A program made the translations under genes and the position numbers. Source: Roseiarcus sp963784805 (GTDB taxonomy: Bacteria > Pseudomonadota > Alphaproteobacteria > Rhizobiales > Beijerinckiaceae). Taken from it: 64,000 nt of DNA. The notes beneath the pieces were generated by a model, which did not search any database, was not told the origin of the DNA, and saw only the letters and a list, made by a program, of their open reading frames with translations. The stretch covers positions 1 to 64,000 of the forward strand of contig CAWASR010000016.1 of NCBI GenBank assembly GCA_963784805.1. The letters are read 5' to 3'. Numbering within the stretch: position 1 is the first letter of the stretch; each line of letters starts with the position of its first letter. This document shows, in pieces, positions 52,590 to 64,000 of this stretch.

Positions 52590-53599
52590 TCACTTCGGGA
52601 AAGGGACGGGCGTGTCCGAGAGCGTGCGCAGATAGGCGAGGATGTCCGCGCGCTTCTTCAGGCTCTTTTCGCCGGGGTAGGTCATCTTGGTGTCCGACGC
52701 GACCGACTTGGGGTCATCCACCCACTTGTTCAGCATCTGATAGGTCCAGTCGCCGCCAACGGACTTGAGCGAACTGGAATAGTCGAATCCGGGAACCGAA
52801 GCGATCTTTCGCCCGACGACGCCCCAAAGATCCGGACCGACCTTGGCGCCGCCCCCCTTGTCGAGATTGTGGCAAGCCTCGCAGATTTTGGCGTCGTGCT
52901 TGCCCTTGGCCGGATCGGCGGCCTCGAGAGCCGCGTGCAGCGACTCCGCAGGCGCGGCGGCGGGGGGCGCAGCGGCGGCGGGGGCGGCGCAGCGGCGGCG
53001 GGCGCGGCGGCTGCGGCGGGCGCGGCGGCTGCGGCGGGCGCGGCGGCGGCGGGTTTCGGCAACGGGACCGGCGAGTCCGAGAGCGTCCGCAGATAGGCGA
53101 GGATGTCGGCGCGCTTTTGCGGTCCGGCTTCGCCGGGGAAGGCCATCTTCGTTCCGGAGGCGACGGCTCTCGGATCGGTGATCCACTTGTTCAGCGCCTG
53201 GAATGTCCAGTCTCCGCCGAGGGACTTGAGCGAATCGGTATAGTCGAAGCCGGGAACCGAGGCGACCTTGCGTCCGACGACGCCCCAAAGATCCGGACCG
53301 ACCTTGACGCCGCCCCCCTTCTCGACACTGTGGCAGGTCTCGCAGATTTTGGCGTCGTGCATGCCCTTGGTCACATCGGCCTTGGCGAGCAGCACCGGCA
53401 ACGGCGTCTCGGGCGCGCCGGGCTTGGCCGACGCGGCCGCCGTCGCTTCAGGGGCGACCGGCAGGGCGAAGCCAGGCACTTTGGGGGGTGCGGGCATGAA
53501 GACCAGATTGCTGAAGGCCACAAGCAAGATCCAAAACAGAATGGACCCGAGCACGGCGAGCGCGACCGAGTTCTTGGGTGCGTATTGCATCGGATCCAT
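52590..53599 (-). pseudogene. membrane-anchored two-domain cytochrome c (CycM-like) with frameshift in the linker
   Basis: An uncleaved N-terminal anchor (SVALAVLGSILFWILLVAFS) precedes two CycM-type class I cytochrome domains of about 100 residues each. The first has haem site CETCH and ligand region GTKMAFPGEAG; the second has CEACH and DTKMTYPGEKS, and the two are very similar (GPDLWGVVGRK, SVPGFDY, KRADILAYLRTLSD in both), as after a tandem duplication. An Ala/Pro-rich linker (PAAAAPAAAAAPAAAA) joins them. The frame changes within the linker at about 52930-53000, in a GC-rich run that includes six G, as if one base were missing. Either the second domain is out of frame or the assembly is wrong in this repeat. 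Confidence 0.8.
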
Positions 53600-53734
53600 G
53601 GGATGCTCGGCTTTCCTCGGCGAAGTTGAACCGTTGCGGGCGGGCGACGCCGCGCCAGCTTTTGATTAGCCGCTTTGCGCCGCGCTTGGCAACACGTATA
53701 AGCCCACGCTCTCCCGGCTTCTTTGCTTAGGCTC

Positions 53735-54478
53735 ATGGCCAATCCCGTCGTCTTCATCCCCGCGCGCCTGTCTTCGACCAGATTGCCGGGCAAGCCGCTC
53801 GCCGACATTCACGGCGAACCGATGATCGCGCATGTCTGGCGGCGGGCGAGCGAGGCCGCCGTCGGGCCGGTCTGGGTGGCCGCCGACGATGCGCGCGTCG
53901 CAGACGCGGTGCGCGCGGTCGGCGGAAAAGCGATCCTGACGCGCCCGGACCACGGGTCCGGATCCGATCGAATTTTCGAGGCGCTGGGCGTCGTCGACCC
54001 CGCTCAAACCCACGATATCGTGGTCAATCTGCAGGGCGACCTGCCGACGATCGAGCGCAGTTGCGTGCGCGCCTGCCTCGCGCCGCTCGTCGACGCCGCG
54101 GTCGACATCGCGACGCTGGCGACCCCGATCACGCGCGCCGAAGAGAAGGACGATCCCAACGTCGTCAAGGCGGTCGGCGCCGAAGTCAGTCCCGGCCGCC
54201 TGAGAGCGCTCTATTTCACCCGCGCGCGAGCGCCTTGGGGCGAAGGCGAACTCCTGCACCATATCGGAATCTACGCCTTTCGCCGCGAGGCGCTGCGGCG
54301 ATTTGTCGCCGCCCCGCCCTCAGCCCTCGAGCAGCGGGAGAAGCTCGAGCAGTTGAGGGCGCTGGAGGCCGGGATGCGGATCGACATCGCGCTCGTCGAC
54401 GCCGCGCCGCTCGGCGTCGACACGGCTGAAGATCTGGACCGCGCGCGGCTCCTGCTCGCGCCGGAGAAGAGCCGATGA
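53735..54478 (+). CDS. kdsB: 3-deoxy-manno-octulosonate cytidylyltransferase
   Basis: This 247-residue enzyme makes CMP-Kdo for lipopolysaccharide core synthesis. Motifs are VVFIPARLSSTRLPGKPLAD, ILTRPDHGSGSDRIFEAL, DIVVNLQGDLPTIE and the C-terminal HIGIYAFRREALRRF. The start at 53735 is standard for the family. Its stop overlaps the pheA start (ATGA), so the two genes are translationally coupled, as in other alphaproteobacteria. Confidence 0.96.
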   Translation: MANPVVFIPARLSSTRLPGKPLADIHGEPMIAHVWRRASEAAVGPVWVAADDARVADAVRAVGGKAILTRPDHGSGSDRIFEALGVVDPAQTHDIVVNLQGDLPTIERSCVRACLAPLVDAAVDIATLATPITRAEEKDDPNVVKAVGAEVSPGRLRALYFTRARAPWGEGELLHHIGIYAFRREALRRFVAAPPSALEQREKLEQLRALEAGMRIDIALVDAAPLGVDTAEDLDRARLLLAPEKSR

Positions 54479-55332
54479 CCGGAACGCGAGCGATCGCCTA
54501 TCAGGGCGAGCCCGGGGCCAACTCGCATATCGCCTGCGTCGAGAATTATCCCGACCTGACGCCGCTCGCCTGCGCGACCTTCGAGGACGCCTTCGCCGCC
54601 CTGCAGGACGGCTCGGCCAGCCTCGGCATGATCCCGATCGAGAACTCGATCGCCGGGCGGGTGGCCGACATCCACGCTCTGTTGCCCGCTTCGGGGCTGC
54701 ATATCGTCGGCGAGACCTTTCTGCCGATCCACTTTCAGCTGCTCGCGGTTCCCGGCGCCCGGATCGAGGACCTGAAGACCGTCCACAGCCACGTTCATGC
54801 GCTCGGCCAGTGCCGGAACGTCATCCGCCGCCACCGGCTGAAGCCGATGGTCGCCAGCGACACCGCGGGCTCGGCGCGCGAGGTCGCGGAATGGGCGGAC
54901 AAGAGCCGCGCCGCGCTCGCGACCCGGCTCGCCGGCCAGATCTACGGGCTCCAGACCCTCGTTTCCGACGTCGAGGACGAGAACCACAACACGACCCGCT
55001 TCGTCGTCTTGTCGAAGGACGCCTGTTGGGCGACGGCCGGAGCGGGGCCGCTGGTGACGACCTTCGTGTTCCGGGTGCGCAACGTGCCGGCGGCGCTCTA
55101 CAAGGCGCTCGGCGGCTTCGCCACCAACGGCGTCAACATGACCAAGCTCGAGAGCTACATGGAAGGCGGCGAGTTCTCCGCCACCCAGTTTCTCTCCGAC
55201 GTCGATGGCCACCCCGACGACTTGGCCCTCAAGCGGGCGCTGGAAGAGCTCGAATTCTTCTCGCGGGAGGTGCGTATCCTCGGCGTCTATCCGGCCCATC
55301 CGTTCCGCGCCGAGAGCCAGGGGAGGGCTTGA
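54475..55332 (+). CDS. pheA: prephenate dehydratase
   Basis: This 285-residue enzyme makes phenylpyruvate from prephenate in phenylalanine synthesis. It has AYQGEPGANSHIACVENYPD, MIPIENSIAGRVADIHALL, VHSHVHALGQCRNVI, ASDTAGSAREV and DENHNTTRFVVLS, followed by a C-terminal ACT domain (FVFRVRNVPAALYKALGGFA, NMTKLESY with the Phe-binding ESR-like segment). It is a stand-alone dehydratase without chorismate mutase. Feedback inhibition by Phe through the ACT domain is expected. Confidence 0.96.
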   Translation: MTGTRAIAYQGEPGANSHIACVENYPDLTPLACATFEDAFAALQDGSASLGMIPIENSIAGRVADIHALLPASGLHIVGETFLPIHFQLLAVPGARIEDLKTVHSHVHALGQCRNVIRRHRLKPMVASDTAGSAREVAEWADKSRAALATRLAGQIYGLQTLVSDVEDENHNTTRFVVLSKDACWATAGAGPLVTTFVFRVRNVPAALYKALGGFATNGVNMTKLESYMEGGEFSATQFLSDVDGHPDDLALKRALEELEFFSREVRILGVYPAHPFRAESQGRA

Positions 55333-55938
55333 GGCGGCGTGGCGCCGAAACAGTGCGGAAGTGGCGCCACGACGGCATTGACGCCAACTTGGCGAAATAA
55401 CTGCCGATTGCCGTTTTGAGGCTTTTCAATGGGTTAGTGGAAACCGGGCCAGATTCCCGGATGCCGCCTCGATTGTCTTGCCGGATCAAGCCTGGCCATG
55501 ACGCTTAGAGCGCGTCCGGCTCTAGCGGAAAAGCGGTCAGGGCCGTCGCCGATCGGGCGTTCTCACGTGAACGCCGATCCGGGACGCCCAACCGGGCGGT
55601 GAAAATACAGCTCGGTGATGTGCTCCCCCGGCCCGCCAATCTTTTGCCAAGAAAGACCAAGCCAGCCCGCGCGCCGAACCGGCGGCGTTCGCCCTCGTCC
55701 CTAGCCTTGCGCTGGCGATGGCTCTTCTCATGACGAGGGGCACATTAGCACGACTTTCTATTTTTCGGAAGTGAATGTCGACTCTTCTTGAGGCGGCTGT
55801 CGAGCTCAATGATTTGGAGCGTCGGGCCGAAGTCGGAGGGAGCTTGAGCGCTTCAGGAACGCCGGGGTCGAATATTTGCCAACCCGCTCCAGGGGCGAGA
55901 TAGTCGGCGCCTGAACGGACTTAGGGGGAGGACGACCT
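55333..55938. other. gap between pheA and Trm112-like gene
   Basis: No gene is seen in these 606 bp. On the minus strand between about 55690 and 55563 a short frame reads WLGLSWQKIGGPGEHITELY then FHRPVGRPGSAFT, which looks protein-like but has no start and no family I know. It could be a gene fragment. Confidence 0.4.
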
Positions 55939-56163
55939 TTGAACGATGGCGAGGCAGGACCTGAGCCGCCAACGGAACCGGACAGGCGCTCGAAGGTGGA
56001 TCCCCGGCTGCTGGAGATTCTGGTCTGCCCGGTGACGCGAGCGGAGCTGAGCTATGACGCCGCGCGACAGGAGCTCGTTTCGCGCGCGGCGCGGCTGGCC
56101 TACCCGATTCGCGACGGCGTGCCGATCATGCTGCCGGAGGAGGCCCGCAGTCTCGACGATTAG
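55939..56163 (+). CDS. Trm112-family small zinc-ribbon-like protein
   Basis: This 74-residue protein belongs to the Trm112/UPF0434 family: PRLLEILVCPVTRAELSY and AYPIRDGVPIMLPEEAR. Only one of the usual cysteines (CP) is present, as in most bacterial members. In eukaryotes Trm112 activates methyltransferases; in bacteria its role is unclear. The start is a TTG with GGGGGAGG seven bases upstream. It converges with the following gene. Confidence 0.88.
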   Translation: MNDGEAGPEPPTEPDRRSKVDPRLLEILVCPVTRAELSYDAARQELVSRAARLAYPIRDGVPIMLPEEARSLDD

Positions 56164-57332
56164 CGCATCTGGCCTCGCCGTCTGGCGACAAGACCCTTGA
56201 GCCGCGCTCGCGCGACCGCCTTTGCCCGGCGCGCGGCAAGGGCAAGCGAAAGGGCGACATTCGCCCCGGCTTTGGTCGCCAATACGAAATCAGCCAACTC
56301 GATCCGCGCGCTCCAAAGGCGGTCGATCATCGGATGGTTCGGGTCAGCGCAAGAATCGACCAGCGCCAGCTCGCGATCGGCTTCAAGATCCCGCGACATC
56401 TCCAGCGTCAACTGGACGCCGGGCGAAAATTCGCGGTAATTCTCGTCGAACGCCGTCTTCCAATAATAGGCGCGGGAGCCGGACCGCAGCACGGTCCCGG
56501 CGGCGATCGGGCGCCAATCGAGGGTTAGCCGTCCAATATTCAACCGCCCGCGTGCGGCAAATTCGCGCAACATCTGGCGCGCGAACGCGGCTCGATTGGC
56601 GTCCGCCGTCAGCGCCGTCCCCCGGGCGCCCTTCCAGCCGGCCGCTTCGAGTGTGAGAAAGTCTTCGACCGCATCGGACTCGCGCGACCAGTCGAACTCG
56701 AGTTTCCCCCGATCCTCCAGTCGTCGCCGCAATCGCCTCCATTCCTTGCGCCGCTTGGCCTCGAGCGCGCGATCGAAATTCGCGCCGGGGCCGCACTCGA
56801 GCGCCGCGCGCTTGCGCGCGTTGGAGACCTCGAGGCGAAGTCCGCCTTTCGCCGCGACGGCGCGCAGAGCCTGGGCGAGGGCGCCGTTGACGTCGACACT
56901 GGGCAGGCCGAGCGCGACCGCCGCCGGCATTTCTTTCGCCAACCAGCGCACAATCGCCTCCAGCGACCCGATCGTCCTCTCGCCGTCCGCCAGCCAGGCC
57001 GGGAGCGGCGCCAGTTCGCTGCGCCAGACATCGATGATCGCCGACGGCCTGCGGATCGGTCGTATCAGCGCCAGCGCATCGAGCCTCCCTCGACCGCCGT
57101 CCCAGACGCAGAGCGCGGTCAGTCCGCGAGGGGCGACATGCTGCGCCGCCGGGACCAGAAAGGCGCTTTCTCCGAAGGGGTTGGGATCTGCGGACCGTGC
57201 GCCAAGGTCGCGCCAATACGGCTCCAGGCGGCTCAAATCGGCGACCGGGCGCGCCTCGACTCGCGGCGCGCCGTCAATTGCGATTTGGCTCGCAGCCCCA
57301 TCTGGTCTAGCGCCCGCGCGAAATAAATTCAC
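56160..57332 (-). CDS. GNAT-like (BioF2/CelD type) acetyltransferase family protein
   Basis: This 390-residue protein has the Acetyltransf_6/BioF2-like pattern: an N-terminal VEARPVADLSRLEPYWRDLG, PFGESAFLVPAAQH, a basic helix FDRALEAKRRKEWRRLRRRL, the second half EDFLTLEAAGWKGARGTAL and the ASGTV-like RPIAAGTVLRSGSRAYYWKT, with FSPGVQLTLEMSRDL near the end. Such proteins occur in polysaccharide or peptidoglycan cross-bridge synthesis (CelD, FemAB-like) but their substrates are largely unknown. It is four bases overlapped with the thioesterase gene downstream of it on the map (its upstream neighbour). Confidence 0.82.
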   Translation of the reverse strand: MNLFRAGARPDGAASQIAIDGAPRVEARPVADLSRLEPYWRDLGARSADPNPFGESAFLVPAAQHVAPRGLTALCVWDGGRGRLDALALIRPIRRPSAIIDVWRSELAPLPAWLADGERTIGSLEAIVRWLAKEMPAAVALGLPSVDVNGALAQALRAVAAKGGLRLEVSNARKRAALECGPGANFDRALEAKRRKEWRRLRRRLEDRGKLEFDWSRESDAVEDFLTLEAAGWKGARGTALTADANRAAFARQMLREFAARGRLNIGRLTLDWRPIAAGTVLRSGSRAYYWKTAFDENYREFSPGVQLTLEMSRDLEADRELALVDSCADPNHPMIDRLWSARIELADFVLATKAGANVALSLALAARRAKAVARARLKGLVARRRGQMR

Positions 57333-57742
57333 GCCTTCCCCTTTGCGGGGACTTCATCGACAGGCCGGGGGCGCCCGTCGTCGCCGACGGCGACGAAGGT
57401 GAAGGTCGCGTCGGTCACCTTCTCGCGATGGTGGGTGTGAAAGCGCCGCGCCCAGGCTTCGACGTGTATCTTCAGCGAGGTCCGGCCAACGTCGTCGACC
57501 GCCGTGTAAACGCAGAGGACATCGCCGACCTTGACCGGACGAATGAAGGTCATCGCATTGACCGCGATCGTGACGACGCGTCCCCGCGCTCGCTCGGCCG
57601 CCGCGATGCCGCCGGCCTGGTCCATCTGGCTCAACACCCAGCCGCCGAAGATGTCGCCATTGGCGTTGGTGTCGCGCGGCATGGCGATCAGGCGGACCGT
57701 CAGCTCCCCGCGCGGTTCAATCGACGACGCCGACCCAGTCAC
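57329..57742 (-). CDS. YciA-type hot-dog acyl-CoA thioesterase
   Basis: This 137-residue protein hydrolyses acyl-CoAs. It has the hot-dog helix and catalytic region TNANGDIFGGWVLSQMDQAG (N and D), VTIAVNAMTFIRPVKVGDVL and VTDATFTFVAVGDDGRPRPV. YciA homologues prefer a broad range of acyl-CoAs. It overlaps prmC by 26 bp and the GNAT gene by four, suggesting one transcript from secA down. Confidence 0.9.
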   Translation of the reverse strand: MTGSASSIEPRGELTVRLIAMPRDTNANGDIFGGWVLSQMDQAGGIAAAERARGRVVTIAVNAMTFIRPVKVGDVLCVYTAVDDVGRTSLKIHVEAWARRFHTHHREKVTDATFTFVAVGDDGRPRPVDEVPAKGKA

Positions 57743-58654
57743 GACCGTCCGCCTCCTCTTGATCCAGCAGGCCCGAATGGGTCCTGGGCGATCGTCCCGC
57801 CAAGACGCGCTCGCGCCCGGATAGGTCGCTGTAAGTCTCGCAGCCGAAAAATCCCGCGTCGGTCGCGATTGCCGCCACGTCCGCCGCCTGCCCGGCGCCG
57901 ATTTCGACCAGCAGACGGCCTCCCGCGGCGAGCAGACGCGCGCACGCCGGCAGGATCGCGCGATAAGCCTCGAGCCCGTCCAATCCGCCGTCGAGCGCGA
58001 GGCGCGGATCGTGATCGCGGACCTCGCGCGGCAGGCCGGCGATGTCGGCGCTGGGGACGTAGGGCGGATTGGAAACGATCAGGTCAAAGGGTCCAGCGAG
58101 ATTCCGGGCCCAATCGCCGACGCGAATCTCCGCCCGCCCCGCCAGGCCGCAAGCCTCGACATTGCCGAGGGCGACCTTCGCCGCGCCGTCGCTGATGTCC
58201 ACTCCCAGCCCGCGCGCGTTTTCAAATTCGGACAATAGCGCGCACAGCAACGCGCCGGAGCCGACGCCGAGATCGAGGATTCGCAGCGGCTCCCGGCGGC
58301 GACCGCGGAAGATCGCGACCGCCGCCTCGACGATCGTTTCCGTCTCGGGCCGCGGGTCGAGGACCTCCGGAGTGACGGCGAGCGTCAGATCCCGGAATTC
58401 CCGCTTGCCGACGATCCTCGACAGCGGCTCGCCACCCGCGCGCCGGCTGGCGAAATCCGCCAGTCTCGCCGCCGCCGCTCCGAGCGGCGCCTCGGGTGCA
58501 ACGATCATCGCCGCAGCCGCAATCCCGCACGCCGCCCTGAGCGTCAGCCGCGCTTCGCGGCCCGCGTCATCGATTCCGGCGCGCCGAAAGGAAACGGCAA
58601 CGCGCGCCAGCGCTTCCGATCGTGTCGTCGAAGCCGGAAAGGCGCCGGCCTCGC

Positions 58655-58658
<4 letters not shown>
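57717..58658 (-). CDS. prmC: peptide chain release factor N5-glutamine methyltransferase
   Basis: This 313-residue enzyme methylates the glutamine of the GGQ motif in release factors 1 and 2. It has the SAM motif ILDLGVGSGALLCALLSEFE, and the signature DLIVSNPPYVPSADI, with an N-terminal helical domain (ARLTLRAACGIAAAAMIVAP). I take the TTG at 58658, which overlaps the secA stop (TTGA), over a longer frame to 58709. It is usually near prfA; here it follows secA. Confidence 0.93.
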
Positions 58659-61471
<2,813 letters not shown>

Positions 61472-61702
61472 TTTCGACCTTTCCGACGCCGCCGCGCCCT
61501 CGTCGGGTCCGTAGCGCCCCTCCACGACGAACGTCGAGCGAAACGGGACTGGGGACGACGGCGACCACGACAAAAGGCGCGAAACAAGGCTGCGGAAAAC
61601 CGCCGCTTTTCGCGCCCGCTGAATAGGGTTGAGGGCTGAGATAGGAGGCGCTCATTGCCTTGTCAATGACGACCTCCAGCGTCCGTTTCGCCCCCAACGC
61701 CC

Positions 61703-62593
61703 CTATTTCTGGCAATTGGGACAGTAGAACGTCGAGCGGCCGGACTGAACGATTCGCGCGACCACCCCGCGGCAGCGGCGCTTCAGGCAAGGGAGTCCTT
61801 CGCGATCGTAGACAGCGAAGGCGTGCTGAAAATAGCCCAGCCCGCCATCGGCGAGGCGATGGTCGCGGAGGGTAGAGCCTCCCGCTTCGATCGCTTCCTC
61901 GAGCACGTTGCGGATCGCGACGGCGAGGGCGGCGGCGGCTCGCTTTGGCGCGCCGCCAGCGTCCGCAAGGATGTTCGCGGGTCGAGACGGCGACAGGCTG
62001 GCTCGAAACAGCGCCTCGCAAACATAGATATTGCCCAGCCCGGCAATGCGTTTTTGATCGAGCAGCGCCGCCTTCAAAGACGTGCGCGCATTCGAGAGCC
62101 GTTTGGCCAAACGATTCGCGTCGAATTCAGGCGCCAACGGCTCGTCGCCGAGTCCTCTTAGCCTCGGATGCGCCTCGAGCGCCTCGATCGCGCACAGGTC
62201 CATGAAGCCGAAACGGCGCGGGTCATTATACGTTACGACATTGCCATTATCGAGATGAAGGACAACGTGATCATGGCGAGGGTCTTTGGAGCCCTCGCGA
62301 TGGAGCCGGCCAGGCGCCCAGCCGCTCGTCAAGGTCTGCGCCCTTTCAACACGAAACGAGCCCGACATGCCAAGGTGCGCGATCAGGGCTTCGCGACTGT
62401 CCAGGTCGAACAAGAGATATTTCGCGCGGCGCCTCAGAGCGATGATTCGCCGGCGTTCGAGCCGATGCTTCAAACCGGGCGGAAACGGAAAGCGGATATC
62501 CGGCCGGCGGAGCTCGACCTTGTCGATCCGGGCGCCGACCATCGCGGGCTCGAGTCCGCGCCGCACCGTTTCGACTTCCGGCAGTTCAGGCAT
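61703..62593 (-). CDS. mutM: formamidopyrimidine-DNA glycosylase
   Basis: This 296-residue enzyme removes oxidised purines such as 8-oxoguanine. It has the N-terminal catalytic PELPEVETVRRGLEP (Pro1 after Met removal, Glu2), the LIAHLGMSGSF segment with the intercalating residues, GIGNIYVCEALFRASLSPSR (H2TH) and the C-terminal zinc finger CLKRRCRG with FYCPNCQK. Length is normal. It overlaps recQ by eight bases, and both act in DNA repair. Confidence 0.96.
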   Translation of the reverse strand: MPELPEVETVRRGLEPAMVGARIDKVELRRPDIRFPFPPGLKHRLERRRIIALRRRAKYLLFDLDSREALIAHLGMSGSFRVERAQTLTSGWAPGRLHREGSKDPRHDHVVLHLDNGNVVTYNDPRRFGFMDLCAIEALEAHPRLRGLGDEPLAPEFDANRLAKRLSNARTSLKAALLDQKRIAGLGNIYVCEALFRASLSPSRPANILADAGGAPKRAAAALAVAIRNVLEEAIEAGGSTLRDHRLADGGLGYFQHAFAVYDREGLPCLKRRCRGVVARIVQSGRSTFYCPNCQK

Positions 62594-64000
62594 CGGGATG
62601 GTCTCGAATCACGGCGAGAAACGCCGCGCCGTATCTCTTGAGCTTGACCTCGCCGACGCCATGAACGCCGGACAGTTCGTCGAGGGTGTCGGGGCGCGCC
62701 TTCGCCATTTCGATCAGCGTCCGATCCGGAAAAATGACATAGGCCGGTTGTCTTTGCGCCGATGCGATCGCGCCCCGCAGGGCCTTCAGCGCGCCAAGCA
62801 GGCGAAGGTCCGCGCCGCCCGGCGCGGCCGCCGCCTGCTTGCCGGCGCGTGATTTCGGATTGACGACGTCCTCGCGCAGGCGGAACGGGGTCTCGCCGCG
62901 CAGGGCGCGCCGACCCTCGTCCGTCAGAATCAGCCGGTCGCGATCGTTCGAATCCCGTTCGATCAGCCTCGCCGACTGCAATTGCCGTAAAATTCCGCGC
63001 CAATCGGCCGGCGATCGGTCCTTGCCGACGCCGAAGGTCTTGAGTTGGTCGTGTCCGTGCCGCTGCACCGCTTCTGTCGATTTTCCCGAGAGGATGTTCG
63101 CCAGATGGCCAAAAAAGAAGCGGCCCGAAGTGCGCAGAACCGCCGACAGTGCCTTCTGCGCCTCGACGCGCCCGTCGATCAGCCGTACGGCGCCCTGGCA
63201 GACGTCGCAGTAGCCGCACGGACGGGAGTCCTCGCCGAACATGCTCAGCAGCGTCTGCCGACGGCATCGAGCGGTTTCGCACAGGGCGACGAGGTCGTCG
63301 AGTTTGGCCATCTCGACCCGTTTGCGCGCATCCGGCGCGCCGCCCTCCAAAATCTGTCGCCGGCGCAAATCAATATCGCCGGCGCTATAAAGCGTGAAGG
63401 CGTCCGCGGGCAGGCCGTCGCGGCCCGCCCGCCCGATCTCCTGGTAATAGGCTTCGATCGACGACGGCATGTCGGCGTGAAAGACGAAACGGACGTCGGG
63501 CTTGTCGATGCCCATGCCGAACGCGACCGTCGCGCAGACGACGCAACCATCCTCACGCAGGAAGGCGTCCTGGTTGCAGGCGCGTAGGCCGTGTTCAAGA
63601 CCGGCGTGATAGGGCAACGCGCGTCGGCCGATGCGTGAGAACTCCAGGGCGAGCTCTTCCGTGCGGCGTCGCGAGGCGCAGTAGACGATGCCGCTTTCCC
63701 CACGATGGGCGTCGAGGCGCTCGATGAGCTGACGCGTCGCGTTCGTTTTTGGCCGCATCGCCAGGAATAGATTCGGTCGATCGAACGAGCGCACGAATAC
63801 CCGGGGCGGGCGAACGAACAGGCTCGCCGCGATTTCCATCCGGGTCGGAGCGTCCGCCGTTGCGGTCACGGCGATTGTCTGGACCCCGTCGAGGGCCTCG
63901 GCGACCTCGCGCAGGCGCAGATACTCCGGCCGGAAATCATGGCCCCATTGAGAAACGCAATGCGCCTCGTCGATTGCGAGAAGATCGACAGAGGCTTCTT
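62586..64000 (-). CDS. recQ: ATP-dependent DNA helicase RecQ, 5' end outside the window
   Basis: The last roughly 470 residues of RecQ are present and the frame runs off the right edge (upstream on this strand). Visible elements are LAIDEAHCVSQWGHDFRPEY with the DEAH box, then FDRPNLFLAMRPKTNATRQL, YHAGLEHGLRACNQDAFL, ATVAFGMGIDKPDVRFVFHA and YYQEIGRAGRDG, the zinc-binding cysteines (CETARCRRQ and CGYCDVCQG), the RQC winged helix, and a C-terminal HRDC domain (FPDRTLIEMAKARPDTLDEL). The gene ends at 62586, overlapping the start of mutM. Confidence 0.95.
   Translation of the reverse strand, partial: EASVDLLAIDEAHCVSQWGHDFRPEYLRLREVAEALDGVQTIAVTATADAPTRMEIAASLFVRPPRVFVRSFDRPNLFLAMRPKTNATRQLIERLDAHRGESGIVYCASRRRTEELALEFSRIGRRALPYHAGLEHGLRACNQDAFLREDGCVVCATVAFGMGIDKPDVRFVFHADMPSSIEAYYQEIGRAGRDGLPADAFTLYSAGDIDLRRRQILEGGAPDARKRVEMAKLDDLVALCETARCRRQTLLSMFGEDSRPCGYCDVCQGAVRLIDGRVEAQKALSAVLRTSGRFFFGHLANILSGKSTEAVQRHGHDQLKTFGVGKDRSPADWRGILRQLQSARLIERDSNDRDRLILTDEGRRALRGETPFRLREDVVNPKSRAGKQAAAAPGGADLRLLGALKALRGAIASAQRQPAYVIFPDRTLIEMAKARPDTLDELSGVHGVGEVKLKRYGAAFLAVIRDHPDA

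Noticed and set aside
55563..55690. Protein-like minus-strand frame (WLGLSWQKIGGPGEHITELY)
   Set aside because: It looks coding, but there is no start codon, no family recognised and the frame is short; kept only as a note in the gap entry.

Overview
The window is a high-GC (roughly two-thirds G+C) chromosomal segment of an alphaproteobacterium, most likely of the order Hyphomicrobiales (Rhizobiales). The support is gene content and style: LuxI/LuxR quorum sensing, a BMP-type nucleoside ABC system, CycM-like membrane-anchored cytochrome c, alphaproteobacterial intergenic palindromes, an MmgR-like sRNA candidate, and many GTG/TTG starts in overlapping (GTGA/ATGA) operons. Family or genus cannot be fixed from this sequence alone.

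Layout. 1-4.1 kb: a frameshifted XRE-regulator remnant, luxI and luxR with a small upstream ORF, then a divergent TauE-type exporter and Rrf2 regulator. 4.1-5.0 kb: non-coding DNA with a REP-like hairpin and a 21-bp tandem repeat. 5.0-8.1 kb: hemC, a cytochrome c/SHOCT/DUF302 cluster and a truncated-haemoglobin fragment. 8.3-12.1 kb: tRNA-Gly(TCC), an acyl-CoA ligase, a lipoprotein and prs. 12.3-24.3 kb: a nucleoside uptake and salvage locus (BMP binding protein, ATPase, two permeases, cytidine deaminase, then purine nucleoside phosphorylase, thymidine phosphorylase and a 2-hydroxyacid dehydrogenase). This locus is split by about 3.6 kb of partly lower-GC DNA carrying a divergent CHAT-type (caspase-like) protease gene. 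The CHAT gene, pnp and deoA all carry single-base insertions.

24.4-28.7 kb: a PEP-mutase family lyase, an internally deleted methyltransferase, a Do-family protease and a class II aldolase. 28.9-29.0 kb: a small RNA with recognisable promoter and terminator. 29.3-35.1 kb: a three-gene 2-oxoacid:ferredoxin oxidoreductase operon with a flavin/NAD(P) subunit (KorC/A/B-like), followed by an ornithine-cyclodeaminase-like gene bracketed by a duplicated korB 3' end. 35.1-40.6 kb: an NADP-binding reductase and a complete branched-chain-amino-acid-type ABC operon (livKGFHM). 40.8-47.2 kb: mobB, mobA, an acyltransferase and putA. 47.2-50.0 kb: a PIN-domain fragment, mtgA, a LapA-like protein, an HdeD-like protein and a transposase remnant. 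50.0-55.3 kb: an acyl-CoA dehydrogenase/phosphotransferase pair, a duplicated-domain cytochrome c, kdsB and pheA. 55.9-64.0 kb: Trm112-like protein, a GNAT/BioF2-like protein, a YciA thioesterase, prmC, secA, mutM and recQ (cut by the window edge).

The most unusual elements are the divergent CHAT protein sitting inside a normally contiguous nucleoside operon, the duplicated korB tail around the ornithine-cyclodeaminase gene, the CycM-like protein with two cytochrome domains and a broken Ala/Pro linker, and several decayed genes (XRE regulator, haemoglobin, methyltransferase, PIN protein, transposase).
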